DNA from: Variovorax sp. KK3
GTDB taxonomy: Bacteria; Pseudomonadota; Gammaproteobacteria; Burkholderiales; Burkholderiaceae_C
Assembly: GCF_001984055.1 (NCBI RefSeq)
Contig: NZ_LYVO01000037.1
Coordinates: forward strand, 1 to 62,237
DNA: 62,237 nt
Direction: 5' to 3'
The notes under the pieces were generated by a model that saw nothing but the letters and a program-made list of their open reading frames with translations, was not told where the DNA came from and did not search any database. The position numbers and the translations under genes were made by a program. The first letter of the stretch is position 1. Each line of letters begins with the position of its first letter. Of this stretch, positions 17,071 to 26,088 are shown piece after piece.

Positions 17071-19419
17071 ATGCGCGCAGTGGCGGTACTGTTCATCGTT
17101 CTATTGTTGGCGGCCTGTGCGGCTGTCATCGGGGGGGCGGGCTTCGAGGCTCGCTTCGGTCCAGCGGACCCGACACGCTTCGACCGGCCCATGCTCGATG
17201 CCGCTGCACCGTCCTACGACGCCGTCATCCAACCCATCCTGAATCGCCGCTGCGTGGTGTGCCATGCGTGCAACGACGCGCCTTGCCAGTTGAAAACCAC
17301 CAGCTGGGAAGGCATCGCGCGTGGCGCCAGCAAGATGCCGGTCTACGATGCGACGCGCCTCGTTCCGGCTGCGCCGAGCCGCTTGGGCGTGGATGCGGAC
17401 AGCGCGTCCGATTGGCGGGGCCGCGGCTTCTTTTCGGTGCTCAACGAGCGCGCGCCCACCTTGGAGGCCAACCAGGACGCCGGCCTGATGCACCGCCTCC
17501 TCATGCTCAAGCGCGCACATCCGCTGCCGGCACGCGAGGTGGTCGGTGGTGGGTTGGACTTCTCGATCGCGCGTCCCGCCACGTGTCCCGCAGATGGCGA
17601 GATCGGGCGCTACGAGCGCGACATGCCCCTGGCAGGCATGCCCTTCGGTTTGCCGGGCTTGAGCCCCGACGAGCACGGCGCCCTGACGCGCTGGATCGGG
17701 GCGGGTGCGCCGGGCAGCCGTGCACAGCCCCTGCCGCCCGTGACGGCGCAACGGGTGCTTCAGTGGGAGGCCTTTCTCAACGGCGACTCGGCCAAGGAGC
17801 GCCTGTTCAGCCGATACGCCTACGAGCACCTCTTTCTCGCCCATCTCTACTTCGACGACGACCAGAGCCGCCGGTATTTCAAGCTGGTGCGTTCCGCCAC
17901 ACCGCCCGGCAAGGCCGTCGTCCCGATCCGCAGCCGCCGGCCGGTCGACGATCCCGGTGTCGCCCGTGTGTACTACCGCCTGGTTCCCGAGCAGGAGACC
18001 GTGGTCGCAAAGACGCACATGCCCTACGAGCTCGGCGCCAGTCGAATGGCGCGATGGCGATCCCTGTTCCTCGAGGCGCCCTATGCTGTCGACAGGCTGC
18101 CCGGCTACGACGAATCGACCGCAGCCAACCCGTTCGCGACCTTTGCCGCGATCCCGGTGGGTGCGCGCTATCGCTTCATGCTCGACGAGGCGGAATACAC
18201 CATCATGGGCTTCATCAAAGGCCCGGTGTGCCGCGGCCAGATGGCGCTCGATGTCATCCGCGACCGGTTCTGGGTGAGCTTCCTGGCGCCCTCGGCCGAG
18301 TACGACGCGGCGTTGTCCGACCTGCTGGCCCGGGATGCCAACTTCTTGCGCCTGCCCACCGGCAGCAGCGACACCGGAGTTCTGATTCCCTGGCTGCACT
18401 ACGCCCGCCTCGAGAACGACTACCTGCAGGCGCGCACCGCGTTCTATGCCAAGGCGCTCGGCAACAGCACGAACCTCGACCTGCGCCTGATCTGGGATGG
18501 CGATGGACAGAACACGAATGCAGCGCTCACCGTGTTCCGCCATTACGACAGCGCGAGCGTCGTCAAAGGCTTCGTCGGCGGCCCACCGCCCGAGACCGCG
18601 TGGGTGATCGGGTATCCGCTGCTCGAGCGGCTTCACTACCTGCTGGTGGCCAACTTCGATGTCTACGGCAACATCGGCCATCAATTGAACTCGCGCCTGT
18701 ACATGGACTTCCTGCGCATGGAAGGCGAGTTCAACTTCATCTCCTTGCTGCCGCAGAGCCGCAGGAACGAGGTGCGCGACCGTTGGTATCGCGGCGACAG
18801 CCTCGCCACGCGCGAGCAGGTGTATGGTGGTTCGGCAACCACGCTGCAGGTCGAGAGCGGTGTCGGCTTCCGGACCGCCGATGTCCGGCACGAACTGATG
18901 GCGCAGATCGGCCAGCGCATGTCGCCCGTGCTGGACCGGCGCTTCGACCTGGACCGCAGCGATGCACGGTGGGCCTCGGACCTGCAGCGACTGGCCTCGT
19001 TGCGCGGCACGGCACTGCAATGGCTGCCCGAATCGGTGGTGCTGGTCGTCGGCACGGACGACCAACGACCGGCCACGTTCAACCTGTTGCGCAACACCGC
19101 GCATGGCAGCGTCTCGCACCTTCTCGGTGAACGCCGTGAGCTTCGCCCCGAAGAAGACACGCTGACCGTGGTGCCCGGGCTGATCGGGAGCTATCCCAAT
19201 GCATTCTTCCGCGTGCCGGCGCGGGAGTTGCCCGAGCTGACCCGCGCCATCGGCAGCCTGGGTTCCGAGGCGGACTACACGCGACTCGTCGAGCGATGGG
19301 GCGTGCGTCGCGCCGATCCGGCGTTCTGGGCGGTGAGCGATGCGGTGCACGAACGCTACACGCGAGACCAGCCGCTGCAAGCCGGCATCCTCGACTACAA
19401 CCGGCTGGAAAATCGCTAG
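17071..19419 (+). CDS. cti: Periplasmic fatty acid cis/trans isomerase (c-type heme)
   Basis: A 782-residue enzyme that converts cis-unsaturated membrane fatty acids to trans without shifting the double bond, rigidifying the membrane under solvent or heat stress. The N-terminus MRAVAVLFIVLLLAAC looks like a lipoprotein signal (LAAC). The heme-binding motif CVVCH at about residue 59 is followed by NDAPCQLKTTSWEG, as in known Cti. The length is typical. The start at 17071 is chosen because it exposes the signal peptide; in-frame sequence upstream to 16963 is not signal-like. Pseudomonas and Vibrio use Cti in solvent tolerance. Confidence 0.9.
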   Translation: MRAVAVLFIVLLLAACAAVIGGAGFEARFGPADPTRFDRPMLDAAAPSYDAVIQPILNRRCVVCHACNDAPCQLKTTSWEGIARGASKMPVYDATRLVPAAPSRLGVDADSASDWRGRGFFSVLNERAPTLEANQDAGLMHRLLMLKRAHPLPAREVVGGGLDFSIARPATCPADGEIGRYERDMPLAGMPFGLPGLSPDEHGALTRWIGAGAPGSRAQPLPPVTAQRVLQWEAFLNGDSAKERLFSRYAYEHLFLAHLYFDDDQSRRYFKLVRSATPPGKAVVPIRSRRPVDDPGVARVYYRLVPEQETVVAKTHMPYELGASRMARWRSLFLEAPYAVDRLPGYDESTAANPFATFAAIPVGARYRFMLDEAEYTIMGFIKGPVCRGQMALDVIRDRFWVSFLAPSAEYDAALSDLLARDANFLRLPTGSSDTGVLIPWLHYARLENDYLQARTAFYAKALGNSTNLDLRLIWDGDGQNTNAALTVFRHYDSASVVKGFVGGPPPETAWVIGYPLLERLHYLLVANFDVYGNIGHQLNSRLYMDFLRMEGEFNFISLLPQSRRNEVRDRWYRGDSLATREQVYGGSATTLQVESGVGFRTADVRHELMAQIGQRMSPVLDRRFDLDRSDARWASDLQRLASLRGTALQWLPESVVLVVGTDDQRPATFNLLRNTAHGSVSHLLGERRELRPEEDTLTVVPGLIGSYPNAFFRVPARELPELTRAIGSLGSEADYTRLVERWGVRRADPAFWAVSDAVHERYTRDQPLQAGILDYNRLENR

Positions 19420-19453
19420 CGCCGCCGAAAGCCCGCGCGCTTGATCAGACCGA

Positions 19454-20581
19454 TCAGGCCTTGCGCGCGATGCCGCCGAGCATGTCGATGTACTGCGTGA
19501 CGAAGCGTGCCGGCATGAAGCCCGCGGCCCGCTCGCGCGCCTTCGCCGACTGGGCGGCGCGCAGTGCAGGGTCTTCCAGCACGCGTTCCATCTGTGCGGC
19601 CAGGGCTTCGTCGTCACCGTTCGGAAAGGTGAGGCCGGCGTCGCCCACGCATTCGGCCAGGCCGCCCTTGGCCGACACGATGAGGCTCTTGCCGGCAGCC
19701 AGCAGTTCGATGGCGACGCCGCCCATGGGCTCGTACCACACCGACGGCAGCACGCCGATCAGGCCCTTGCCGACCCAATCGACCAAGCCTTCGCCCGATT
19801 GCGCGCCTGCGAAGTGGACCGACGAGGCGATTCCCAGCTCGCCGACCAGCTGCTCGAGCGCCGGCCGAGCGCTGCCGTCGCCGATCAGCAGCAGGCGCGG
19901 TCGACCGCCTTGGCGCGCCAGCACCTTGGCGAAGGCGCGGATCAGCGTGTCCACGCCCTTCTCTTGCACCAGCCGGCCCATGTAGAAGAACTCGTACTCG
20001 GCGCCTTCGCGGTCGGCCGCACGAAAGCGCTCGATCGGAAAGGGGTTGTAGATCTGCACTTGGCGCGGCAACGGCAGGGCCTGGTTCATCCACTCGGTGA
20101 TGGCGACGTTGCGGGTGACACCGAACTTCGCGATGCTCCGGCGCAGCAACAGCTTCGTCCCGTCCTTCATCGCGCGTACCCAGCCTCCGCGACGCGCATG
20201 GAAGAGGAAAGAGGCGACAGGCGTCAGCGGTGCCGCTTTGCCGTCCACCCAGCCTGCGCCGTCGATGCAGCTCGCCTGGTAGCCCACGTGCACCCAGGCG
20301 AAGGGCTTGCGGTAGAGCAGCACCCAGGGTTGCAGCGCCAGGCTGGCGCCATTGAACAGCACCACGTCGGCCCAGCGCAGCAGCTCGCGCACGCGCGCGC
20401 TCGACGGCTGGCGCACCACCTCGAAAGGGAAGGACGCTTCCTCGCCGCCCTTGGCCGGTGTCTGCGTCACCACCGTGCAGTCGACGCCCTGCGCCACGAA
20501 GCCTTCGACCAGGGCGCGCGACACCGTCTCGACGCCGCCCACCGAGGGATGGAACACGTGGGAGTAGAGCAGGACTTTCAT
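19454..20581 (-). CDS. Glycosyltransferase family 4
   Basis: A 375-residue GT-B enzyme. N-terminus MKVLLYSHVFHPSVGGVETV is typical of GT4. The donor-binding half has YMGRLVQEKGVDTLI and the E-x7-E motif in YEPMGGVAIELLAAG near residue 290. The acceptor is unknown; no lipopolysaccharide or capsule cluster surrounds it. It is the last gene of a minus-strand operon and its ATG overlaps the rsgA stop. It converges with cti across a 34-bp gap that shows no clear terminator. Confidence 0.85.
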   Translation of the reverse strand: MKVLLYSHVFHPSVGGVETVSRALVEGFVAQGVDCTVVTQTPAKGGEEASFPFEVVRQPSSARVRELLRWADVVLFNGASLALQPWVLLYRKPFAWVHVGYQASCIDGAGWVDGKAAPLTPVASFLFHARRGGWVRAMKDGTKLLLRRSIAKFGVTRNVAITEWMNQALPLPRQVQIYNPFPIERFRAADREGAEYEFFYMGRLVQEKGVDTLIRAFAKVLARQGGRPRLLLIGDGSARPALEQLVGELGIASSVHFAGAQSGEGLVDWVGKGLIGVLPSVWYEPMGGVAIELLAAGKSLIVSAKGGLAECVGDAGLTFPNGDDEALAAQMERVLEDPALRAAQSAKARERAAGFMPARFVTQYIDMLGGIARKA

Positions 20582-21528
20582 TTGTGGCGGGGCTGGCTCA
20601 GCTCGGCGAACAGCTCGCCGTAGATGCGGTAGCGCGACGGGCTGATGTCGCCTGGGTGATGCGGCGAGGTGACCTGCGCGATGACGCCGCAGCCCGGCTC
20701 GTGCAGGTGCGTGCAGTTGTAGAACTTGCAATCGCCCGCGTGTTCGGCGATGTCGGGCATCAGCTGCGCGAGCTGCATCGGCTCGATGTGGTGCAGCCCG
20801 AACTCCTGGAAGCCCGGGGAGTCGATCAGCGCCGTGGTGCGCTCGTCGTCGACCCAGTACCAGGTGGTGCTGGTCGTGGTGTGCTTGCCCGAGTTGAGCG
20901 CCTGCGAAATCTCGGCGGTCGAGGCGCGCGCGTGCGGCACCAGCAGGTTGGTCAGCGTGCTCTTGCCCGCGCCGGAGGGGCCGAGCACCAGCGTGGTCTT
21001 GCCGGCCAGCAGCTTCATGAGCGTGGCGCGATCGACCTCCGGCGAAGCCTTCAGCGACAGCGGCAGCACGCCGTGGTGCATGCGCCGGTAGGGCGCCAGG
21101 CGCTCCCAGGCGCGCTCGAACGGCTCCACCACGTCGCTCTTGTTGAGCGCGATCAGCGTCGTGATCCGCGCAGCGTTGGCGGCGATCAATGAACGTGCGA
21201 GCTGCGCCTCGGAAAACTCGGGCTCCGCCGCGATCAGGATCAGCACCTGGTTGAGGTTGGCGGCAAAGGACTTGGTGCGGATTTCGTCCTGACGGTAGAG
21301 CAGGCTCTTGCGCGGCAGCACCTGCTCGATGGTGCCTTCGTCCTCGCTGGCCTGCCAACGCACCCGGTCGCCCACCACGGCCTGGCTTTTCTTGCCGCGC
21401 GGGTGGCAGATGACGCGCTCGGCCTCGGGCGTCTCGACCACGCAATGGCGGCCATGGCTGGCGACCACCAGTCCGTCGCGCCAAGCGGGGTTGCCGGCGG
21501 CGGCGCCTTGCGGCCGGGGCCTAGCCAA
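20578..21528 (-). CDS. rsgA: Ribosome small-subunit-dependent GTPase RsgA
   Basis: A circularly permuted GTPase that helps late 30S maturation. Motifs occur in the permuted order G4 (LNKSD), G1 (GPSGAGKST) and G3 (DSPGF). The zinc region C-x5-C-x-H-x5-C follows (CKFYNCTHLHEPGC). The N-terminal OB-fold part includes CHPRGKKSQAVVGDRVRW. No ATG is available in frame; TTG at 21528 gives 316 residues, about the family length, and is the best start I can find. It lies 17 bp after the pterin dehydratase gene and overlaps the glycosyltransferase start. Confidence 0.92.
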   Translation of the reverse strand: MARPRPQGAAAGNPAWRDGLVVASHGRHCVVETPEAERVICHPRGKKSQAVVGDRVRWQASEDEGTIEQVLPRKSLLYRQDEIRTKSFAANLNQVLILIAAEPEFSEAQLARSLIAANAARITTLIALNKSDVVEPFERAWERLAPYRRMHHGVLPLSLKASPEVDRATLMKLLAGKTTLVLGPSGAGKSTLTNLLVPHARASTAEISQALNSGKHTTTSTTWYWVDDERTTALIDSPGFQEFGLHHIEPMQLAQLMPDIAEHAGDCKFYNCTHLHEPGCGVIAQVTSPHHPGDISPSRYRIYGELFAELSQPRHK

Positions 21529-21545
21529 GGGCGCGTTCCATGGTG

Positions 21546-21884
21546 TCAGCCGGCGAGCAGGGCATCCGCCTGCGCCGCGCAGTCGAAATCGGTGACCGAG
21601 ATGCCGCCCACGTCGTGCGTGTTGAAGCGGACCACGCAGCGGTTGTAGTGCACCGACAGGTCGGGATGGTGGTCTTGCCGATGCGCGATCAGCGCCAGGG
21701 CGTTCACGAAGGCGATGGTCTCGAAGTAGTTCGCGAAGGTGTAGGTCTTCTCGATGGCGACATCGGTACCGTCGCCGGTGAGCTTCCAGCCGTCGAGGCG
21801 GGCCAGCTGCGACACGATCTCGGTGGCGCTCTGGGCGCGGCGCGTTTGGGTTTTCCAGTCGATGGGCTTCAGCATGCTGCTCAT
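21546..21884 (-). CDS. Pterin-4a-carbinolamine dehydratase
   Basis: A 112-residue PCD/DCoH-family protein that dehydrates the 4a-hydroxy pterin formed by aromatic amino-acid hydroxylases. The active-site motif is present in HRQDHHPDLSVHYN (about residues 63-76), and VRFNTHDVGGISVTDFDCA is the usual C-terminal part. No phenylalanine hydroxylase gene is in the window. It lies in a compact operon between the M48 protease and rsgA. An ATG nine bases downstream (MLKPIDW) is an alternative start. Confidence 0.9.
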   Translation of the reverse strand: MSSMLKPIDWKTQTRRAQSATEIVSQLARLDGWKLTGDGTDVAIEKTYTFANYFETIAFVNALALIAHRQDHHPDLSVHYNRCVVRFNTHDVGGISVTDFDCAAQADALLAG

Positions 21885-21901
21885 GATCGTTCTCCGGGGA
21901 G

Positions 21902-23176
21902 TCAGGCCGCCGCAGCCATGCGTGCAAGGCGCTCGGACGCCGGCGGGTGCGAGTAGTAGAACTTGACGAACACCGGGTCGGGCGTGAGCGTCGACGCGTT
22001 GTCCTGGTAGAGCTTGAGCAGCGCGCGCGACAGGTCGGCGCCGCTGGTTTGCGCAATGGCGTAGGCGTCCGCCTCGAACTCGTGGCGCCGCGAGACGAGC
22101 ACGGGCAGCGGCGCGATGAAGAAGCTGAACACCGGCACCACGAGCATGAACAGAAGAATCGCGACGGCGTCGTTGGGCGCCGACATGCTGGGCTGCACGC
22201 CCAGCCCGGTATAGAACCAGGCGTCGCCCGACAGCCACCCCAGCAGCGCGAAGCCGGCCAGGCTCAGCGCGAACATCGCGGCCATGCGCTTGAGCACGTG
22301 CCGGTGCTTGAAGTGGCCCAGTTCGTGCGCCAGCACCGCCTCGACTTCACCGGCATCGAGTTGGCGCAGCAGCGTGTCGTAGAAGACCACCCGCTTGCTC
22401 GCGCCGAAGCCCGTGAAGTAGGCGTTGGCATGCGCGCTGCGCGTGCTGCCGTCCATCACGAACAGGCCCTTGGCCGCGAAGCCGCAGCGCTGCATGAGGG
22501 CGCTCACGCGCGCTTTCAACGTGTCGTCGTCCAGTGGCTTGAACTTGTTGAAGATCGGCGCGATGAAGGTGGGATAGACCAGCATCAGCAGCAGGTTGAA
22601 GCCCACCCACGCACCCCAGGCCCATAGCCACCACAGGCTGCCGGCCGCGCCCATCAGCCAGAGAATCAGCGCGGCGATGGGCAGGCCGATGGCGCCCCCC
22701 AGCAACAGCGCCTTGACGCTGTCGGCGAGCCAGAGTCGCCAGGTCATCTTGTTGAAGCCGAAGCGTTCTTCGAGGCGAAAGGTCTGCCACAGCGTGAAGG
22801 GCAATTCGAGCAGCCCGCCGATCAATGCGAAGGCGCCCAGGAGCGCCAGCTGCTGCCACATCCCGCCGCCCAGCGCGTCGAGCAGCACCTTGTTGAGCAG
22901 GTCGAGCCCGCCCAGCAGGGTCCATCCCATCAGCACCATCGCGCCCCAGACCATCTCCACCAAGCCGAAGCGCGTCTTGGCCACCGTGTAGTCGGCTGCC
23001 TTCTGGTGCGCAGACAGCGAGATGGCGCCGGCAAAAGCCTGCGGGACCACGCCGCGGTGATTCGCCACGTGGCGCACCTGGCGGGTCGCCAGCCAGAATT
23101 TCACGAGCAGCCCGGCGACCAGCGCGAGCGCAAAGGCGAGTGTGAACACGAGCGACGCAGATTGGGGTACGGCCAT
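21902..23176 (-). CDS. M48A (Ste24-type) integral membrane metalloprotease
   Basis: A 424-residue zinc protease resembling CAAX prenyl protease 1. The zinc motif HELGH is at about residues 284-288 and the third ligand region EFEAD near residue 353. Several hydrophobic helices precede the catalytic domain (for example WGAMVLMGWTLLGGLDLL). It probably degrades or processes membrane proteins. TAAACT nine bases upstream of the ATG (23186-23191, minus strand) may be its -10 box, making a very short leader. It is the first gene of the M48-PCD-rsgA-GT operon. Confidence 0.9.
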   Translation of the reverse strand: MAVPQSASLVFTLAFALALVAGLLVKFWLATRQVRHVANHRGVVPQAFAGAISLSAHQKAADYTVAKTRFGLVEMVWGAMVLMGWTLLGGLDLLNKVLLDALGGGMWQQLALLGAFALIGGLLELPFTLWQTFRLEERFGFNKMTWRLWLADSVKALLLGGAIGLPIAALILWLMGAAGSLWWLWAWGAWVGFNLLLMLVYPTFIAPIFNKFKPLDDDTLKARVSALMQRCGFAAKGLFVMDGSTRSAHANAYFTGFGASKRVVFYDTLLRQLDAGEVEAVLAHELGHFKHRHVLKRMAAMFALSLAGFALLGWLSGDAWFYTGLGVQPSMSAPNDAVAILLFMLVVPVFSFFIAPLPVLVSRRHEFEADAYAIAQTSGADLSRALLKLYQDNASTLTPDPVFVKFYYSHPPASERLARMAAAA

Positions 23177-23229
23177 GGCGCAGCGAGTTTAGCCCGCCCC
23201 CGGGCCCGCTCGGCCGCAGGGTCATCGAC

Positions 23230-23235
23230 GACAAT
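23230..23235 (+). promoter_or_regulatory. -10 box six bases before orn
   Basis: GACAAT at 23230-23235 is followed by exactly six bases and the orn ATG at 23242, with no ribosome-binding site between. This suggests a leaderless transcript. A -35 consensus is not visible. Confidence 0.4.
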
Positions 23236-23241
23236 CGCCCG

Positions 23242-23838
23242 ATGCCCGAACCCATCGCCACGAGCGCGGCCTCGACCGCCACCACCCTCAAGAAGAACGA
23301 CCAGAACCTCGTCTGGCTGGATTGCGAGATGAGCGGGCTGGACCCCGAGAAAGAGCGACTGCTCGAGATCGCAGTGGTGGTGACCGGGCCCGACCTCACG
23401 CCGCGCATCGAGGGCCCGGTGCTGGTGATCCATCAAAGCGACGAGGTGCTCGACGGCATGGACTCCTGGAACAAGGGCACCCACGGCCGCAGCGGGCTAA
23501 TCGACAAGGTCCGCGCATCCACCGTGGACGAAGCGGCCGCCGAACAGCAAGTGCTGGAGTTCATCGCGCGCTACGTGCCCAAGAACGGCTCGCCCATGTG
23601 CGGCAACACCATCGGCCAGGACCGGCGCTTCCTGGTCAAGTACATGCCCAAGCTCGAGGCTTTTTTCCATTACCGCAACCTGGACGTCAGCACGCTCAAG
23701 GAGCTTGCCAAGCGCTGGAAGCCCGCTGCGTACAACGGCTTCAAGAAGCAGCAGGCCCATACGGCACTGGCCGACGTGCACGAGTCGATCGAAGAATTGG
23801 CACATTACCGCGATACCTTTCTGCGATTGCAGGATTAG
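23242..23838 (+). CDS. orn: Oligoribonuclease
   Basis: A 198-residue DEDDh 3'-5' exoribonuclease that degrades 2-5 nt RNAs and pGpG. The first exonuclease motif is LVWLDCEMSGLDPEKERLLE (Asp and Glu near residues 27-29). GNTIGQDRRFLVKYMP is the second. HTALADVHESIEEL carries the final His and Asp near residues 173-178. It is about 17 residues longer at the N-terminus than E. coli Orn (Thr/Ala-rich). It is divergent from the M48 protease gene. Confidence 0.95.
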   Translation: MPEPIATSAASTATTLKKNDQNLVWLDCEMSGLDPEKERLLEIAVVVTGPDLTPRIEGPVLVIHQSDEVLDGMDSWNKGTHGRSGLIDKVRASTVDEAAAEQQVLEFIARYVPKNGSPMCGNTIGQDRRFLVKYMPKLEAFFHYRNLDVSTLKELAKRWKPAAYNGFKKQQAHTALADVHESIEELAHYRDTFLRLQD

Positions 23839-23858
23839 GTAAAAACCCGGGCCCGTGC

Positions 23859-23864
23859 CATAAT
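23859..23864 (+). promoter_or_regulatory. -10 box of the DEAD-box helicase gene
   Basis: CATAAT is followed by CGCGGGCTT, the same nine bases that follow the rpsP -10 box. This implies a start near 23870 and a leader of about 180 nt before the helicase ATG. The -35 is not obvious. Confidence 0.55.
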
Positions 23865-23869
23865 CGCGG

Positions 23870-24050
23870 GCTTCGCTGCGGGGCCCAGCCCACAGCAGCG
23901 TTTCTTGCATCTCCCTATCTTGCACATCGCGCCCGATTGAATGGGCCGCAGCATCGGTGAAAGCCGCTTGCTGAACGTCGTTGGATGGTTGATGTTTTTC
24001 ACCACCCGACGGGGTCCGCCAACGGCGGCACCCGCGCATGAGATTTCTGA
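23870..24050 (+). ncRNA. Long structured 5' leader of the DEAD-box helicase
   Basis: About 180 nt without an open frame of note. CGCTGC/GCAGCG arms flank a GGGG-x2-CAGCCC core near 23874-23900. A second hairpin (GCCGCC paired with GGCGG) lies about 30 nt before the ATG. Long leaders of this kind are typical of cold-shock RNA helicase genes; the role here is inference. Confidence 0.4.
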
Positions 24051-25868
24051 ATGACCGACGCTTTCGAAGCGCAGGGCGAGTTCGCGCCTGTGCAATCCAT
24101 TGACTCCTCGATCTCGAGCGAGCCGATTTCCTCCACCGAGGACAACCAGAACTTCCAGGCACTCGACGCCGTCGAGGTGGCCGAGCCCGAGCAGCCGAAC
24201 GGCTTCGTTCAACTGGGCCTGGCCAACGAACTGATCGCCGCCGTCAAGGACCTCGGCTTCACCCAGCCCACCGCCGTGCAGGCACAGGCCATCCCGCGCG
24301 CCATGGGCGCCGCCGGTGGTGCCGACGGGGCCGCCCGCTTCGTCGACCTGATGGTGTCGAGCCAGACCGGCAGCGGCAAGACGGCGGCGTTCCTGCTGCC
24401 CGTGCTGCACACCCTGCTGCAACGCCAGGCCGAAGCCGAAGCCGCCGCCAAGGCGGAGCATCAGCGCCTGGTCGCCGAAGCCGCCGCGCGCGGCGAGACG
24501 CTGCCCAAGAAGGCCAAGCGCAAGGACCCGACCAATCCCCGCCACTTCAAGCCCGCCGCCCCCGGCGCGCTGGTGCTGTGCCCCACGCGCGAACTGGCCC
24601 AGCAGGTGGCGCACGACGCGATCGAACTGGTCCGCCATTGCCGCGGCCTGCGCATCGCCAACGTGGTCGGCGGCATGCCCTACCAATTGCAGCTCGCCCG
24701 TCTGCAGAATGCCGACCTCGTCGTCGCCACGCCGGGCCGCCTGCTGGACCTGCAGCGCTCGATGCAGATCAAGCTCGACCAGGTCAAGTTCCTGGTGGTC
24801 GACGAGGCCGACCGCATGCTCGACCTCGGCTTCTCCGACGACCTGGCCGAGCTCAACCAGCTCACCATCGAGCGCCAGCAGACCATGATGTTCAGCGCCA
24901 CCTTCGCGCCGCGCATCCAGCAGCTGGCGCAACGCGTGATGCGCGAGCCGCAGCGCGTGACCATCGACAACCCGCAGGAAAAGCACGCCAACATCAAGCA
25001 GGTGCTGTTCTGGGCCGACAACGCCCAGCACAAGCGCAAGCTGCTCGACCACTGGCTGCGCGACACCAGCATCAACCAGGCGATCGTCTTCGCCAGCACG
25101 CAGATCGAATGCGACGGCCTCGCAGCCGACCTGCAGCAGGACGGCTTCAGCGCCGTCGCGCTGCACGGGGCGCTGAGCCAGGGCCTGCGCAACCGCCGGC
25201 TGATGGCGCTGCGCCAGGGCCAAGTGCAGATCCTGGTGGCCACCGACGTCGCCGCGCGCGGCATCGACGTGCCGACCATCACCCACGTCTTCAACTTCGG
25301 CCTGCCGATGAAGGCGGAGGACTATACGCACCGCATCGGCCGCACCGGCCGCGCCGGCCGCGACGGCTTGGCCGTGACCTTCGCCGAGTTCCGCGACCGC
25401 CGCAAGATCTTCGACATCGAGGCCTACAGCCGCCAGCCGTTCAAGGCCGAAGTGGTCACTGGCCTGGAGCCGCAACAGCGCTTCCCGCAGAGCCGTCCGC
25501 AGGGCGACTTCGGCGGCCGCGGTCGCGAGAACCGCGACAACCATTCGCGCGACCGCAAGTTCGGCGGCCCGCGTGGCGGCTACGCAGGCGCCAGCGGCTT
25601 CAACGACCGTGGACCTTCGCGCGGCAACCAGGGCGCCGGCGCTTCGCAGGGCTTCCAGGACCGTGGCCAGGGCCAGGGCCGCGGCGGCTTCGGCGGCGGC
25701 CGCGACGAGGCCGGCTACGGCCGCAAGCCCGGTTGGGGCGACAACGCACCGCGCGGCGGCGGCGCTGCCCGCGGCCACGGCCACGGGGCCGGCGGCGCGC
25801 ACGCAGGCGGAAAGTCCTTCGCTCCGCGCGAAGCACGCCCCCCGCGCGCGTTCAAGCCGAGCCGCTGA
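24051..25868 (+). CDS. DEAD-box RNA helicase (RhlE/DeaD-like) with RGG-rich tail
   Basis: A 605-residue ATP-dependent RNA helicase. The Q motif region is GFTQPTAVQAQAIP. Motif I is QTGSGKT at about residues 104-110, Ia PTRELAQQ, motif II DEAD at about 252-255, III SAT, and VI HRIGRTGRAGR. A charged insertion of about 45 residues, rich in Ala, Glu and Lys, lies between motifs I and Ia. The last ~120 residues are Gly/Arg-rich (RGGF, RGGGAARG) and probably bind RNA. Likely roles are ribosome biogenesis and mRNA remodelling in the cold. A strong terminator follows. Confidence 0.9.
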   Translation: MTDAFEAQGEFAPVQSIDSSISSEPISSTEDNQNFQALDAVEVAEPEQPNGFVQLGLANELIAAVKDLGFTQPTAVQAQAIPRAMGAAGGADGAARFVDLMVSSQTGSGKTAAFLLPVLHTLLQRQAEAEAAAKAEHQRLVAEAAARGETLPKKAKRKDPTNPRHFKPAAPGALVLCPTRELAQQVAHDAIELVRHCRGLRIANVVGGMPYQLQLARLQNADLVVATPGRLLDLQRSMQIKLDQVKFLVVDEADRMLDLGFSDDLAELNQLTIERQQTMMFSATFAPRIQQLAQRVMREPQRVTIDNPQEKHANIKQVLFWADNAQHKRKLLDHWLRDTSINQAIVFASTQIECDGLAADLQQDGFSAVALHGALSQGLRNRRLMALRQGQVQILVATDVAARGIDVPTITHVFNFGLPMKAEDYTHRIGRTGRAGRDGLAVTFAEFRDRRKIFDIEAYSRQPFKAEVVTGLEPQQRFPQSRPQGDFGGRGRENRDNHSRDRKFGGPRGGYAGASGFNDRGPSRGNQGAGASQGFQDRGQGQGRGGFGGGRDEAGYGRKPGWGDNAPRGGGAARGHGHGAGGAHAGGKSFAPREARPPRAFKPSR

Positions 25869-25892
25869 TCGTTCATCGAACCGGCAAGCCCG

Positions 25893-25923
25893 AAGCCCGC
25901 CTCGCACGAGGCGGGCTTTTTTT
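25893..25923 (+). terminator. Rho-independent terminator after the DEAD-box helicase
   Basis: AAGCCCGCCTC pairs with GAGGCGGGCTT around a short GCAC loop and runs into seven T residues, 24 bp after the helicase stop. Confidence 0.9.
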
Positions 25924-26088
25924 CATGTCCGGCGCACGTCATTTCCACGATGTGGATTGCCACGCCAAGGGCTTTGCATCGGCGCTCGTATCGAGGCGCC
26001 GGCTCGGGTGACAATCACGCCTGGGCTTCGCGCCCGCCCCGCCGAATCCGGCATCGACCAATCCCCCTGAAAAATCCCAAGGACCGAC

